This document shows positions 50,101 to 59,914 of a stretch of 64,000 nt of DNA, piece by piece. The DNA lies in the NCBI RefSeq assembly GCF_050436995.1, contig NC_134776.1, positions 15,665,001 to 15,729,000 of the forward strand, written 5' to 3'. A program made the position numbers and the translations under genes. Under the pieces are notes generated by a model. It ran no database searches, was not told where the DNA came from, and saw only the letters and a program-made list of their open reading frames with translations. The DNA comes from Anticarsia gemmatalis (Eukaryota > Arthropoda > Insecta > Lepidoptera > Erebidae). Each line of letters starts with the position of its first letter. Position 1 is the first letter of the stretch.

Positions 50101-53100
50101 AAAATTACTTCAAATGACAGTTAGCAAAATTTACAATTTGAATAACAAAGCAATAAAAAATAAGCAGTTAACATTAATGCTATTTTTTGTTATTTTGCGC
50201 AAGAATCTTGTGAACCAAGTGTTTACCTTTTTTAAACCATTTTTTTTACAATTCAAATGATGATATTAGCTTTATAGGGAATTGGCCATTAATATGAAAG
50301 TTGAATTATCGTGTATTTATTTTATTGCAACGATTTTAATGACATCTTTTATTTGAAATGTGGTGTTTCCTGTTCCCTAAATTCGAATTCCTCAGATAGG
50401 TTTTGAGTCATATTTGAGGTATTCATCTTTAAAAATGTGTATCTTCGTATGATATGGTCATATTTGCCATGTTTGTTTCGTGTTGACTTATTACCATATA
50501 GTATACACGTATAAAACGACAGCAATTAATGTGAGAGTCTCTACTAAAACACTTTATTTACTTATAGTATAACTGTCACTACTTAAACATTTTTAATAGT
50601 ATAACTTACTTATATACAAAGTGAAAGTTAAATTAGGTTAACAGATATACATACCGAAGCACAGTCCAGTGGTAGGTATGGGTTTGGCAGCGGCTGCCAC
50701 TGGTGCCGACGTCGACAGCTTCCTATAAATAGGCCGAGTGGCGCGGACGATCTGAAACATTTAACCAACATTATTTATTACATTGACATAACTATTGTAT
50801 TGTTTTGTTTTTACTACAGACAAAATATAGTTATTCTGTATTGTGATAGTTTAACGAACAATGTCAAATAAGGTATTTTCTATGTTTTAGGGGATTTCAG
50901 GTGATTTTCGAATTTAGGAAGATGTCACGTTAAGTGGCCAGTGATATGATAGGGTTTTTTTGTCACAATGTCATTTCCTAGTTAGATAATTATAGCTTGG
51001 CTCATTTGAGAAACTTTAAGTTTAAGATTAACACAGGTATAGAAATCCTGTCTAAGTATCTCAGATGACTACTAGTGTACTTTAACATAGTGATCACTAT
51101 TCCGTGCATTGCTGCTTTGATGTAGCCTGTTAACGGCTTTGATATAAGGGAGAAAGCAATGTTAAGAATAGTGGCCTTCATATAGACAGAATAGGGGCTT
51201 TCAAGTAGTTGTCAACTGGGATTCATGATAGCCTCTCTGAGGTAATATATCTCAGGTTATGTTTAGATACGAATTAAATGCTTCTTCGAAGGAAATTCTT
51301 ACGAGGAACCAGGCCACCTGAGAGTTACTTAAATAGTCTTTGAATAACAAAGTTTATGAAGTGTGTCAACTGCCAGGTTTCTAGCTACTGTAGCGTAACT
51401 TCTCTCATACTTAGAGTTAAGTCAATGCAAGAATACTTGTTTCTAGGTTATATATGCCAATGCCCAGCTGAGGGACGAACGGCTTGTTTGAATAACCTAC
51501 ATTGGTCTTAAGCCGTGAAAAGAAATTTCTTAGAAGTAAGCTACATTTTGGTAACAATAGTAAAATGGCTTTCGCGATGCGTGAAGATGAAAAATAACAA
51601 GAATAATCTAATGCTAGGGGTATTTTTAATTCATATAAAAATTAAGAAGTAAAATATGTTACATTTTCAGGTAAATGGTAAGTGGCGAACCCCTATTACA
51701 TGGGCACCGGGCTTATCACGTATCTCAGTTGACAACTAGTCCAAATGATGGTCACTATTTAGTACATTGCTGCTTTAACGAAACGTGTTGATGACTATAA
51801 TCTAAGCGAGAAAGCGATGTACAGCATAGTGGCCTACGAATAGTTGTCAACAGAAATACGCGATAGCCCACCTGATCGTGGGACATAACTACTGGAAAAG
51901 TATTTCATCCCTTATAATACGTTTATAAGCATTCTACTAGATTATTATAATAAACAATTAACAAGATTAACTGTTTAAAATCACGACAAAAGGTAAAGAT
52001 CTGGAGTTTGATCGCGTGATATCTACGCTCAGCTAACCGGTTACCTTTGACCTGTAATCTGACATCACACGCTGATTGAATTGAATAAATCACGTTCGCT
52101 TGAGCCGTTTCAATGAACCATTCGCAACACTTTTCAAATAAAAACTAGTTTTATAATCCTTATAGATAAATATTGGGAAGAATTTAATAGATCCTTTGAA
52201 ACTTTACTTTGGTTATTTGTTAGATAAGCCCTATACCGCTCTTATTCGTCACAGTGAAACCGAACCTTAGGATACTCATAATTGTCAGTTCATCATCTCT
52301 TTCAACCATATACTCTAACCGCTATTGAAAATATCCATATTTAAAAGCAAAACAGTATTTCCGAATTAGAGTGAAATTTTCCTAGGGATTTTCTAAGAGA
52401 TTCGAATTCAACATTTTCATAAATTGTGTTTAATAGAACGTGGAACCAACATCAAAGTCCAATGAACACATGAGTTTTTTTTAGTTTTTCATAGATTTTA
52501 AGTACAGTATAAGAATATATTGCATAATGTTTTTTATTTCTTACAGTTTATTTACTATACGGCTTAAGGCCAACAGGAAATAATGGTTTGTAATATTCCA
52601 AACTTACATAATATTATATCTGATAATATATAATTCGGCTGTAAATGGGTTTATGGCCTAGTATTTAATATAAGTTAAAGCCTAAAGAAGCATTGCCGTA
52701 TCTTTTCCAATGGATTACTTTTATCTTTATACAATTTTATCACTATACAAAAAACAAATTTATGATACACACTGACATAAATATGTTTTCGGGCAGTTTA
52801 AAATAACATTATGAAAAGACGATAATTCAAACAGTTCCCAGATATTAACTTATCTGATGGTATTGTGTTCTTGTATTTTGTAGATAAATTTCTGAGATAT
52901 TTTTTCTTATTACGCATGTAGAAGTATTGTTAAACATCTTACCTACAAATAAGTCTGCTGTTTAACAAATGTATTAACGTCATTGAAATATTTTATGCAT
53001 ATTTGGAAACAAAAAATATGAGAAATTACCAAAAACAGTACAGAAATAGAACTAATAGAGAATTGTAATAATACTTTTTACTGGCTAACTATTGCCGTGT

Positions 53101-56100
53101 TTGATAAAATATTCAGTGACGTAAACAACAGAAAGTATTGTTTTTAGTAAGGTTTATAAATAGCGTATAACTTGTTGCGACGTAGCCAAGTTATCAGTCC
53201 CTTCACCTATAAATTAAAACTGAATAAATGCATAATCATTGCATTCAAATCGACTTGTTTTGCAAGGTTAATGGGAAATGTACGTTTTAATACTTGATAG
53301 TAACCATTTTCCACTGACTTGAAAATAAGGAAGGGTTTCTTAATTCGCCTGAATTTAATTAAATGTTTAAAATTTAATGATTCGTATCTCTTAACTTTGT
53401 ATTGGGTAGACCAATTTTGATGTCTCTTTTTCATTCAGAAGGAAATGATTTCCATGTTCTTTTCAAGATATCTTTAAGAATACGTAACTTTGCATAAATT
53501 GATAGATACTGTTAGTCATGCTAAAACACTGTAATTTTACTTTGCTCGGTTTTCTTTTATACAAAGCTTATTGTTAAAAGTGTTAAAGGATATGGGCAAT
53601 GGGTGGTGTTGTCAACTAAGTATGATTGCATCCTGAGATCGTTTTATTAGACGAGGGTCGCTAGTGTGCCGTGGACGGAGACGATCGTTGCCTTTCATTT
53701 CGCCGCCATAGGTCGAGTAAGGATAAATGTCTGGAATTTTTATTAACAAGTCCATTATTGTATTATCCAATTGTATTGCCAACTTTTCTGTCTTATTATA
53801 TCATTTGGTATTATGTCATATTCTATTGTGGCGATTTCGGACTATATATATTTTTAATAATGGTTATTTACTTTTTGATAGAAATGTGTTTCATCAATTG
53901 ACTTGTTTTTATTTCGCGATTGTAGCAAAATATTGCGTTTCTGTTTCGTATTTTCTATAGAATTTTAATTATTGCCATAAAGTGAATGATATCCGTGCCC
54001 TAAAGATTCAAACATACTTTTACGATGACGTGAAATAAATTTCTTGTTCCTAAACTTAATTAAATCATAATTTACACCTAAATTCTTTTTACTTTTAGTT
54101 TAATATGCTATGAGACTTAAAGATAGTTTGAATATAATCCAATCAAAGCCGCTTCCTACAGTAAAATGAATTGATATTTAAAGTGAATAAGGACCTGAAC
54201 TCTTAATTAAAACATACGTTTCAGGAGTTCAAAGTACGTATACAATGGGCTGAAGTAATTGTGCAACGTTAATGAACTTTATGATTATATTATGACAAGC
54301 ATGAATGCAGGTACATTATTTTGGGCCACATGTAATAATAATATACCTATTATTATTAAAGACACGTAATTACATAATGATGAATATCTTTACATGGGCG
54401 TATTAACAGTTGTTAAGCAGAATGAGGAGACTACACGGAAGTTTCATTGTAATAGGGAAGAGTCCTGATTATTATTTTTAAGACTATTTTGGTAGATGAT
54501 GGATTATTAAAAAATAGTCACATATTTTCTTAACATACCAAGTAATGTTGACGCTACATTGATTTGAAAATTCACATGTCAGTGTTGTTCATTTATATAA
54601 GGTATTATAAGCCTTCTTAACTTACCTAACTAAGGAGAAAAAATCCCATATTATGAAATACTTTTAATTTTTTTTTTTTAATACTTTTTATTTAAATACA
54701 ACCTATTTTATTTATTACAACCTTACACTAACAGTATCTACTACACATGTTAGTTACAGGCACATTCGAATTTTCTTAAAAAGATAAATATAGAACTTAA
54801 TGAGAATTTATGTCTAGTTACCTTAGAAACAATTCATCAATGCTATTTATACTGAGGTGCGGATCCATCGACAAGCCATTAATTGTAAGATATTGTACTA
54901 GTAAACTATTATCAAATGACGGTCACATTGATAAGCAAACAAGTATTTATCACACGGATGACACATCTGGGACATGCAATATTAGTTCTTAATAATGAAG
55001 AATGTATTGAATGTACTATCAGCCTCGAAGCAAGGTCTCAATTTCTTTAGTGTGTAATTTAAAAATAGTATAAATGTAGTAAAATTTTAAATTAATTATA
55101 AAATATTGTAAGTTAATTAAGTGTCTAACAATACTTGAGTTAGAGGCTGATAGTTGTTACTTGTAAAATTTTGCATTATAACTTTTACCATAAGAAAGCA
55201 TAATTTCAATTCTTTGAAAATAGTTTAGTTATTATAAAATAGTGACGCTACAGCTCCTTATTCATGAAAAGTTTCATGTCACATCTTTTGACTATTGTAT
55301 TGATTAACTTTCATATATTTCATTCATTTTCCGTAAATGTAAAGCCATATGAATAAAGAACATAAGCTATTGTCAAGCATTGTTTATTGTTAAGTGAAAA
55401 ATCTGAATTCCAAAAAAGAATTGTTTCTTCAGGAACAAAAAGGCCAATGATTATAGTAATATGACAGCACTTTCGACATTCTCTCACTGGTAATGCAACT
55501 TCAATGAAAGCAGAAACTAAAATAAGTAGAAATGTACTTCTTGAACCTGACTACCTATGATTCTTTTTCATTAAAGATACAGCATGATATGTAATTTTAT
55601 ATATTTTTAATATGATTCATCACAAATAACCTAGAGCCCAGATGATCAAAGTTCGAGAAGATCAAGATATTTTTTAATCATAATGATGGTACTTATCAAT
55701 ACACATACAGATGATAAGTATCAATATGCTATTTTCTACTTATTTATCTCTTTACAAGTCTAAATAATATTTAATTATTGAGATAATTATTAGTTGAAAA
55801 TTAAAGCTATTATTTTTATTGAAAATATATATTTCTGTAATGCTTTGTAATAAAAATATTATAAAATAAATATATCACATTATTTTATGTCCTAGTTTCA
55901 TGGATTTCATTATTTGAAGAAAATTGACAATGTAATTAGTAATTATCAATATGTGATCCATTTGATAATTATCGAACTGAACACTTATAGTATGTATTCA
56001 ACTAATAGACCACTTTATTTACTTAAAATAACTTTATTTAAGGAAAAATTCAAGTAATATTATACCTCAAACAAGCAAAACTCAAAAGACAAATATAAAT

Positions 56101-57416
56101 ACCTATAAATTAGCATAAAGGAAAATATATTACCTGCTTTGTAATAAATTCATGTTTACCTTATTATGACAGCTAAATTTAACAAATTAATTGCTGTTTG
56201 CTTGTTTTTTATCTTCTTTTTAACTTAAGGTTATCTGAAGTTAAATTTAATGCTTTAGTGAGTATAAATTAAGGTTTTATTTATATCATGCAAGCAGTTC
56301 AGCCTAGTTGAGAATTTTATAAATTTTTTGTTTGTTAATTAGTAAATGAATAAGATTTTTAGGTAGATACTTAGTTATTAGATTTGTACTCAAATAGTAT
56401 TACTTTTTAGGTTTAATGGTTAAGATTTTCAAGTGTTGATTGCTTTTAGGAGAATTAGTAATTAGTGATGTTAGTGGACATTTGCCTCAAGTAAAAAAGT
56501 TACTTTTCTATAAAAACCAATACTTTGCTGACATCAAAAATTCTCTGGATTCACTCCAAGTAGTGATAAGTTTTAATTCTACTAAGATCTTTTGCAGACT
56601 TATGATGATCAAATTCTATTGTATTGTAGCCTTTCACATAGAAAGTGTGATAGTCAGCAACAACACACAAAAATTTGAAAGTTTCAGAAGTAAAATGAGA
56701 TTTTATGTTTTACTAACATGTATCTTTACAATGTAAATGTACTGTAGTGATAATAAATTTTGAAACAAGGTAATAGCGCACAGCATGGGTGTAAGTTTTT
56801 AATTCTGAACTTCTTTAATATTTAGAATGCACATTTTATTTTTTAAACCTTTCTTGTATAAAAATTCAAAGAATGTTTAAGAAACTAGTCAGACTACCTG
56901 TTTGACATAATCAGTGCAACAGGTAAACTGCTACTTCAAGTTTATTTTAGTACCTATTTTAAACATTAAAACTAAATGTTATTTAAAAAAAAGGAAATTA
57001 AGTATCAAAAGTGAACGTAAAATAACAAGAAAAATGAACTAGGTAGGTACAAACATATGCCATAAATTATGGCTGACAGCAACAAATACCCCCAATTAAT
57101 ACAAAATTTAATCTAAAAAGGATAAAATTATTGATAACGTGCTCCATTTTTCATAATAGAACAATTTAAAAAAAGATTACTCGCAAAATAGTAATGCCCT
57201 ACTAATTATCAGATCAATGAACTTTGGACTTTGTGGTTATGCTATGACAAACAAGTGAACAACTCAATTTATTAAACCAGTTAACTGGAAAATACATTAT
57301 AAATAAACTAATATTAGCAGCAGGAGCTTAATAATACAAGAATTTTAAGAAAATAAGCGATTATGCATTATTTATTATGAAATAGAAAGTTTTCTTACCT
57401 GAGCTAAGGGATTCAT
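31890..57416 (-). CDS. ACADM: Medium-chain acyl-CoA dehydrogenase, mitochondrial (complete gene, 10 coding positions, four alternative exons at position 4)
   Basis: This flavoenzyme catalyses the first, alpha-beta dehydrogenation step of fatty acyl-CoA oxidation in the mitochondrial matrix, passing electrons to ETF. Joining 57399-57416, 50655-50751, 45617-45784, one alternative exon, 40073-40153, 36515-36645, 35754-35862, 34842-34982, 34006-34195 and 31890-32122 gives 1269 nt, or 422 residues; human MCAD has 421. Every junction has GT/AG and the phases match. Residues 1 to about 24 are basic and lack acids, as in a presequence. Signature 1 (CVTEPGAGSD) is at 158-167. Flavin-contacting Trp190 and Thr192 match mature W166 and T168. 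Arg280 matches R256, and the catalytic base Glu400 (IYEGTSQ) matches E376. A constant offset of 24 holds for all these sites, which confirms the reconstruction. Signature 2 is present but has Ala383 where I recall Glu. Identity is near certain; MCAD fits better than short-chain relatives throughout. Confidence 0.96.
32516..32551. repeat. 36-bp perfect alternating pyrimidine-purine tract
   Basis: Starting CGCACGTGTACGTACATACG and ending GTATACG, every step alternates pyrimidine and purine. Such tracts can adopt left-handed Z-DNA. It lies in the last ACADM intron, about 400 bp from exon 10. Confidence 0.8.
32949..33094. mobile_element. MITE with ACCCTCTTATTCATAA ends, copy 1
   Basis: This 146-bp element starts ACCCTCTTATTCATAA and ends TTATGAATAAGAGGGT, a perfect inverted pair. 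The interior (GAAGTTATGAA, CGAAATGAAAAAGAGA, ATAGGTTTATAG) is shared with the copy at 63847. It lies in the last ACADM intron. Confidence 0.85.
34006..34195 (-). CDS. ACADM: ACADM coding exon 9 (C-terminal helical domain)
   Basis: The exon is 190 nt, residues 283-346. It starts VASGATGLAQRALDEATKYS and ends MRAAWLVDHG, covering the start of the C-terminal helical bundle used in FAD binding and tetramer contacts. The position of the well-known human K304E variant is Gly328 here. Acceptor TTTAG, donor GTAAAT; the last base begins the Gly346 codon. Confidence 0.95.
34842..34982 (-). CDS. ACADM: ACADM coding exon 8 (substrate arginine)
   Basis: The exon is 141 nt, exactly 47 codons in phase 0, residues 236-282. 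It starts EQNMGQRASDTRGITFEDV, passes through GEGAGFKIAMGAF and ends DKTRPP. Thr279 and Arg280 correspond to mature T255 and R256, which line the substrate pocket and help order the catalytic site. Donor GTAAGT, acceptor ATACAG. Confidence 0.96.
35754..35862 (-). CDS. ACADM: ACADM coding exon 7 (beta domain)
   Basis: The exon is 109 nt, residues 200-235. It starts YFVLARTNPDPKCPASKAFT and ends WPGVIPGRK, in the middle beta-barrel domain. The acceptor is AACGCAG. The donor reads CGCAAG|GTTCCT, which has the obligatory GT but a poor intron consensus. The exon end is fixed by homology, because GRK must be followed by EQNMGQR of exon 8. Confidence 0.94.
36515..36645 (-). CDS. ACADM: ACADM coding exon 6 (signature 1, flavin contacts)
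   Basis: The exon is 131 nt, residues 156-199. It begins AYCVTEPGAGSDVAGAKTKA, which contains the acyl-CoA dehydrogenase signature 1, and continues through KMWITNGGVANW. Thr160 (mature T136), Trp190 (W166) and Thr192 (T168) are the FAD-contacting residues. Acceptor GCAG, donor GTACGT; the Trp199 codon is split TG|G. Confidence 0.96.
36646..40072 (-). other. ACADM intron between exons 6 and 5
   Basis: This 3.4-kb intron has one interspersed repeat fragment at 38866. Several overlapping open frames around 37770-38024 on the minus strand lack splice signals or protein-like content. Confidence 0.6.
38866..38935 (+). repeat. Fragment of LINE/SINE-type repeat
   Basis: ACTAGCTGACCCTTCAAACT TCGTATCGCCTAACAGCG matches the usual start of a lepidopteran interspersed repeat. 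A similar start, ACTAGCTGACTCGCACAGCT, is seen at 30358. Boundaries to the right are uncertain. Confidence 0.4.
40073..40153 (-). CDS. ACADM: ACADM coding exon 5
   Basis: The exon is 81 nt, exactly 27 codons in phase 0, with acceptor TTTCAG and donor GTGAGT. It encodes residues 129-155, starting QTPVIIAGNKEQQKKYLGR and ending DEPIVA. It aligns with the human segment beginning QMPIIIAGN. If all alternative exons were skipped, the frame here would run into a TAA within ten codons. Confidence 0.95.
40198..40382. mobile_element. Foldback MITE, copy 1 (between ACADM alternative exon A and exon 5)
   Basis: This is an almost fully palindromic 185-bp element. Its left end GTCAATCTCGGTAACTTTGA is mirrored by the right end, and the internal segment ATTGACAGTGGGAATATGA is also inverted. 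It shares both arms with the copy at 45298. Its RNA would fold into a long hairpin. Confidence 0.85.
40711..40988. mobile_element. MITE-like inverted-repeat element in the ACADM intron
   Basis: The ends GGCAAGTTTTAATCGTC (40711-40727) and its inverted match (40972-40988, 15-16 of 17 bases) bound an AT-rich body. Inside is a perfect 12-bp hairpin, ATGTTTTTGACA (40771-40782) with TGTCAAAAACAT (40796-40807) and a 13-base loop. Confidence 0.6.
41730..41830 (-). CDS. ACADM: ACADM alternative exon 4-A (probable ancestral form, last in order)
   Basis: The exon is 101 nt with acceptor TTCCTGCAG and donor GTGAGT, phase 1 in and phase 0 out. It encodes GGLNMGVFEGCLVAEELAYG, then CTGIMTAMEASGLG. It is the version closest to the insect MCAD sequence I remember (CTGIMTALEASGLG in flies). 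It keeps Glu123, the equivalent of mature Glu99, and has Met119 for Gln95. It lies nearest the following constant exon, 1.6 kb away, and 1.7 kb from version B. Confidence 0.92.
43563..43666 (-). CDS. ACADM: ACADM alternative exon 4-B
   Basis: The exon is 104 nt, one codon longer than the other three, with acceptor ATTTCAG and donor GTGAGT. It encodes GGVGGLGVFEECLVGEEFAYG, less one initial shared Gly, and continues CSGIATAVGGTNLG. The extra residue lies in the glycine-rich loop before the helix. The pocket-floor positions are Ala and Gly where MCAD has Gln95 and Glu99. I recall glycine at both matching positions in very-long-chain acyl-CoA dehydrogenase, where it deepens the pocket, so this version is the best candidate for a longer-chain enzyme. 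Confidence 0.86.
43975..44075 (-). CDS. ACADM: ACADM alternative exon 4-C
   Basis: The exon is 101 nt with acceptor ATCCACAG and donor GTGAGC, phase 1 in and phase 0 out. It encodes GGLGLGVFENCLVCEELSYG, then CSGIMAALTITGVA. The pocket-floor positions carry Met119 and Thr123, and the last residues are Gly-Val-Ala instead of Gly-Leu-Gly. If it is spliced after another alternative exon, its reading frame opens GGG GAC TAG and stops at once, so it must be used alone. Confidence 0.86.
44989..45089 (-). CDS. ACADM: ACADM alternative exon 4-D (first in transcription order)
   Basis: The exon is 101 nt with acceptor TTGCAG and donor GTAAGT, phase 1 in and phase 0 out. It encodes GGLGLGIVELCLVTEALAYG, then CAGIKASIVTSSIG, matching residues 95-128. 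The reading frame is open and the AYGC core is kept, so it is not an obvious pseudo-exon. It differs from the usual form: Ile-Val-Glu replaces Val-Phe-Glu, Glu-Ala replaces Glu-Glu, and Lys119 and Val123 fall at the pocket-floor positions equivalent to mature Q95 and E99. A lysine in an acyl-chain pocket is unexpected. It may close the pocket or favour an acidic or polar acyl group. Confidence 0.85.
45298..45517. mobile_element. Foldback MITE, copy 2 (between ACADM exon 3 and alternative exon D)
   Basis: This is a 220-bp palindromic element of the same family as 40198-40382. The arms include CATTGACAGTGGGAAT, TTTCGATTATTTTTTCATAT and AACACAATTGATAAAAG with their inverted partners. It lies in the intron just before the first alternative exon. 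Confidence 0.85.
45617..45784 (-). CDS. ACADM: ACADM coding exon 3 (N-terminal helical domain)
   Basis: The exon is 168 nt, residues 39-95. It starts LDDEQKALQDLARKFTREE and ends MNGHIPEHC plus the first base of a glycine codon. It aligns with the N-terminal alpha domain of MCAD, where human has [28 protein letters not shown] as I recall it. The donor is GTAATG and the exon leaves in phase 1. Each of the four downstream alternative exons starts with two bases (GG, GA or GT) that complete the same glycine. Confidence 0.95.
46600..46838 (+). repeat. Interspersed repeat with LINE-like 3' tail in ACADM intron 2
   Basis: It contains TATAGCCTTCCTTGATAAAT GGACTATCTAACACTGAAAG, then TTTTTCAAATCGGACCAGTA and GTTCAAACAAACAAACAAAC. 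It ends CTTTATAATAATTGTATAGA. The pattern is widespread in moth and butterfly genomes as I recall. Confidence 0.65.
47605..48150. repeat. Degenerate tandem array of ~95-bp units
   Basis: Units carry CTATCACTCTCGACTGGCTG TCGAAAAATG, then a short spacer and CAGCGCCTCTAGCGCGTGCC ATAGAAA. Two adjacent copies (about 47605-47670 and 47693-47767) are clear. More diverged relatives with ACTATCGATAACC... and GATCAGCGCCTCTAGCG follow near 47862-47940 and 48030-48115. It lies in ACADM intron 2. Confidence 0.6.
48818..48932 (+). repeat. Interspersed repeat with CCCAGCAGTGAGACATTAAT end, copy 2
   Basis: CCCAACCCGCAGTTGGTCAG CGTGGTAGACTCAAGG leads to CCCAGCAGTGAGACATTAAT GGG, the same family as the copy at 23630. 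It lies in ACADM intron 2. Confidence 0.7.
50655..50751 (-). CDS. ACADM: ACADM coding exon 2 (end of presequence)
   Basis: The exon is 97 nt, flanked by TTTCAG and GTATGT, entering in phase 0 and leaving in phase 1. It encodes residues 7-38, starting IVRATRPIYRKLSTSAP and ending TTGLCF. The Arg, Lys, Ser and Thr content without acidic residues fits the rest of a matrix-targeting presequence and the linker before the catalytic domain. The junction codon TTC G|AA gives Glu39, and exon 3 then continues LDDEQK. Confidence 0.93.
51051..51236. mobile_element. MITE family GGGC-TATCACGTATCTC, degenerate copy 3
   Basis: This is a diverged relative just 470 bp from copy 2. It keeps AAGTATCTCAGATGACTACT, the CATTGCTGCTTTGA core and a right end GTAGTTGTCAACTGGGATTC. 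Internal insertions make it longer than the other copies. Confidence 0.6.
51709..51869. mobile_element. MITE family GGGC-TATCACGTATCTC, copy 2
   Basis: This 161-bp element has the same left end as the copy at 2093, GGGCTTATCACGTATCTCAG, and the matching but more diverged right end (GTTGTCAACAGAAATACGCG ATAGCCC). It lies in ACADM intron 1. Confidence 0.8.
57399..57416 (-). CDS. ACADM: ACADM coding exon 1 (start codon, 18 nt coding)
   Basis: This exon encodes MNPLAQ and ends in phase 0 at a strong donor (GTAAGA). The start is chosen because the context AACAATG is a good insect Kozak sequence and because joining to exon 2 yields a basic presequence, MNPLAQIVRATRPIYRKLST. The 5' untranslated region continues upstream towards about 57493. 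It is followed by a 6.6-kb intron. Confidence 0.9.
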
Positions 57417-57495
57417 TGTTAATTTCTCGAAATGTAAAAGTATTTAGTTGAAAACTGGAGATGAAAACAAATTAGACTTTGTACTATTCAACTGA
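57417..57495 (-). promoter_or_regulatory. Probable 5' UTR and initiator of ACADM
   Basis: On the minus strand, TCAGTTG at 57495-57489 matches the arthropod initiator TCAGTY. It would place the start of transcription near 57493 and give a 5' UTR of about 77 nt. I see no good TATA box about 30 bp upstream and no clear downstream promoter element. This is inferred from motif match and position only. Confidence 0.35.
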
Positions 57496-59914
57496 ACTAT
57501 GCCCTCGCTAGTTATGAAGTAAATTCGACGGAGGCAAACAAACTCCTGCGCCGCGTAAACGCAAATGTCATTTATTATGTCGACCGATGAATGAATATGA
57601 ATGGAGTGATAACGCTTGTTGGCTTTGAATATCGGTCTTTTGTCTTTCCATGTTATACGTCGTGTTTCTTATATATACGTAGGCAGTACAGTAGGTACCT
57701 ATCTATAAAAACTTAATTACCATTGTTACGATTCAGTATACCACTTTGATGGATAGAGTGATTTTTTACAGTAGTCAAGACATCTATGCATGTAAGGATT
57801 TGTCCAAGACCGAGTGTTTCCAAAAAATCAGAGCACAATAGACAAAATGTCATTGGAAAACTAGATCAATATAATTTCAAAATAGGGATTGAACAAAACA
57901 ACAAAATGAAGTCGGGTTGCAACTCTGGACACGTAATTTCGCCACCATCAACGCCGCTCTACGGGTTCGATTACCACGCAAAATATTTTACTCGTATAAA
58001 ATTTTGTTGCAAGACTGGTTGTAAGATTGCACGCACTCACAATGGCTTATACATTTCTTACAACTTGCTATAACAATTATTTCCTACCGTTAATGATGCC
58101 TGTACTTAAGAAGTATGCATTTTAGGACGGGAAATTGATGTGACGCGGGCGTTAACTCGACAGATAGATGATGACCACAAAGCATTGCTTGCCTGTATCT
58201 ATCGTAAAATATTAAAATTTTAAATGCATTTTATTAAAAGATCATAGGACGCTCAATAAAGTTCATTCGTTATTAATATACCTATCTATATAGGTATTTT
58301 TTTGTAGCTGAGCTGTATATAAGCTGTATAAATCGAATTGAAGAATTATAAGATTGGTTTCCCAATTACCAAGATTTTGCTTGTATTTTTTTATTCTGTG
58401 GTACTAGCTTTTTTTCAGTTAACGATATGATAAGATAGAGGATAGCAGTAAGGCTGTAACAAATTCGGTCATCGTTACATAGCAAAGACAAAATAATTAT
58501 CTTACTACAAAAATTGTAAATAACATAGTATTTTTGTCTATTCCACCTATCTTGTAATGATCTCTTCAGATAAGTAAATATGATCATCATCATCAGTAAA
58601 TTTAATATATCAATAAACAATTGAATTTATAAATTGCGTAATATTGTTTAAAAAGTTGTAATGCCAACTATGACAGTCATAGCAGCTATAATTCAATATT
58701 TTTGTTAGCGTAAGACAGTAGTAATGTAATACGGATTAGAACTGACCTTTACCTCACATTTTACGGAGCCTGTTATTAATGTATGATTATAAGCTGGCAG
58801 GGACTTATACTAAATACATTTTTATGTTAAACAAAATACATCGTATAGGTACCTATATATCAAATTCTCGTGTCACAAAGTTCGTTACCGTACTCCTTCG
58901 CAACGGATTTACCGATTTGTACCAAATTTTATATGCCTATTCGATAGGGCTGAGAATAGGCTACTATCTATTCTTCATACCTTACAGTGATACGGGTGGT
59001 CACCTTTAATATATTTAAAAAAAATGTAGGTAGGTACAGCAGATCATGAGTCTTGGGTTCGATTTCTATTACTACCGTGTTATTAATCACTGATGATGTT
59101 GAGTAGGTACTTACTTTGTTGTAATTAAATTAATCAATAGGCGTTTATGGAATGGACATATTAAATAAGAAGACGACAAATATTTTCCCTTTGAATGAAA
59201 TAGAAGAGATCTTTGTAGTTTTCAACAAATCATTGCGATTAAAGCAATTAGGTACTTCCATGACGAAGCGAGAATATTGATCACCTGATTTATTTATTAA
59301 TCTTTGAGCACATCACTCTAAAAGAGATAATATTTCTTATATCTATATGTGACGGTTATTTAGTTTTGTTTGATTGTCTTAAAAACATTCCAAAAATTTT
59401 CAAACGTAGGTTCTTGATTTTCTGTTAGAACGATCATTGCTGGAACAATCTTGTTAATAAAAAGGATACTTACGGCCGGTTTCACCACATCTCTGATGAC
59501 TGAAGTTTTAAATTAATCCAGAGGCAAGAGAGAACATAATGATCTAAGATTTATAAGTAGAGGTATTACTATTATACTCTTGTGGCCAAATGAATAGCTA
59601 TTACATCATCTCCGAACAGACTGATTGTAGACACAGAGAGCATGTTGAAACTATAAAATAGTGTCTATAGTACTAGGTGTTTATATTGGAGATTACTTTT
59701 TGAAGACAATCATTGTTCCAAACGTCTCTCGGCGAACGATAATGTAATGTTATGCTATATTCCTGCACCTTTGTAAATCAAGAAGACATAATAAATGACA
59801 TTGTTACTTGCACAATGGTAGTCGTAAGTATGTTTTTATAATAATCGGGTTTGAGTTCAACATCGTATATTGCGTGATACCTTTCATCATTAGTATTGAA
59901 CTCTTCACAGCAGG
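57496..59914. other. Shared upstream region of two divergent genes
   Basis: About 2.4 kb separate the ACADM initiator from the plus-strand start codon. There is no supported exon. An open frame at 57786-58073 (95 codons) shows no domain or composition that sets it apart. A weak TATA-like sequence (GTATATTG near 59866) precedes the plus-strand gene. Confidence 0.35.

Larger units (their letters stand above)
50752..57398 (-). other. ACADM intron 1
   Basis: This 6.6-kb first intron contains two MITEs of one family (51051 and 51709) and long AT-rich sequence. I see no additional conserved exon. An alternative promoter cannot be excluded. Confidence 0.6.

Noticed and set aside
57786..58073. 95-codon plus-strand open frame upstream of ACADM
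   Set aside because: No domain, signal or repeat, poor start context, and length not exceptional for this amount of sequence.
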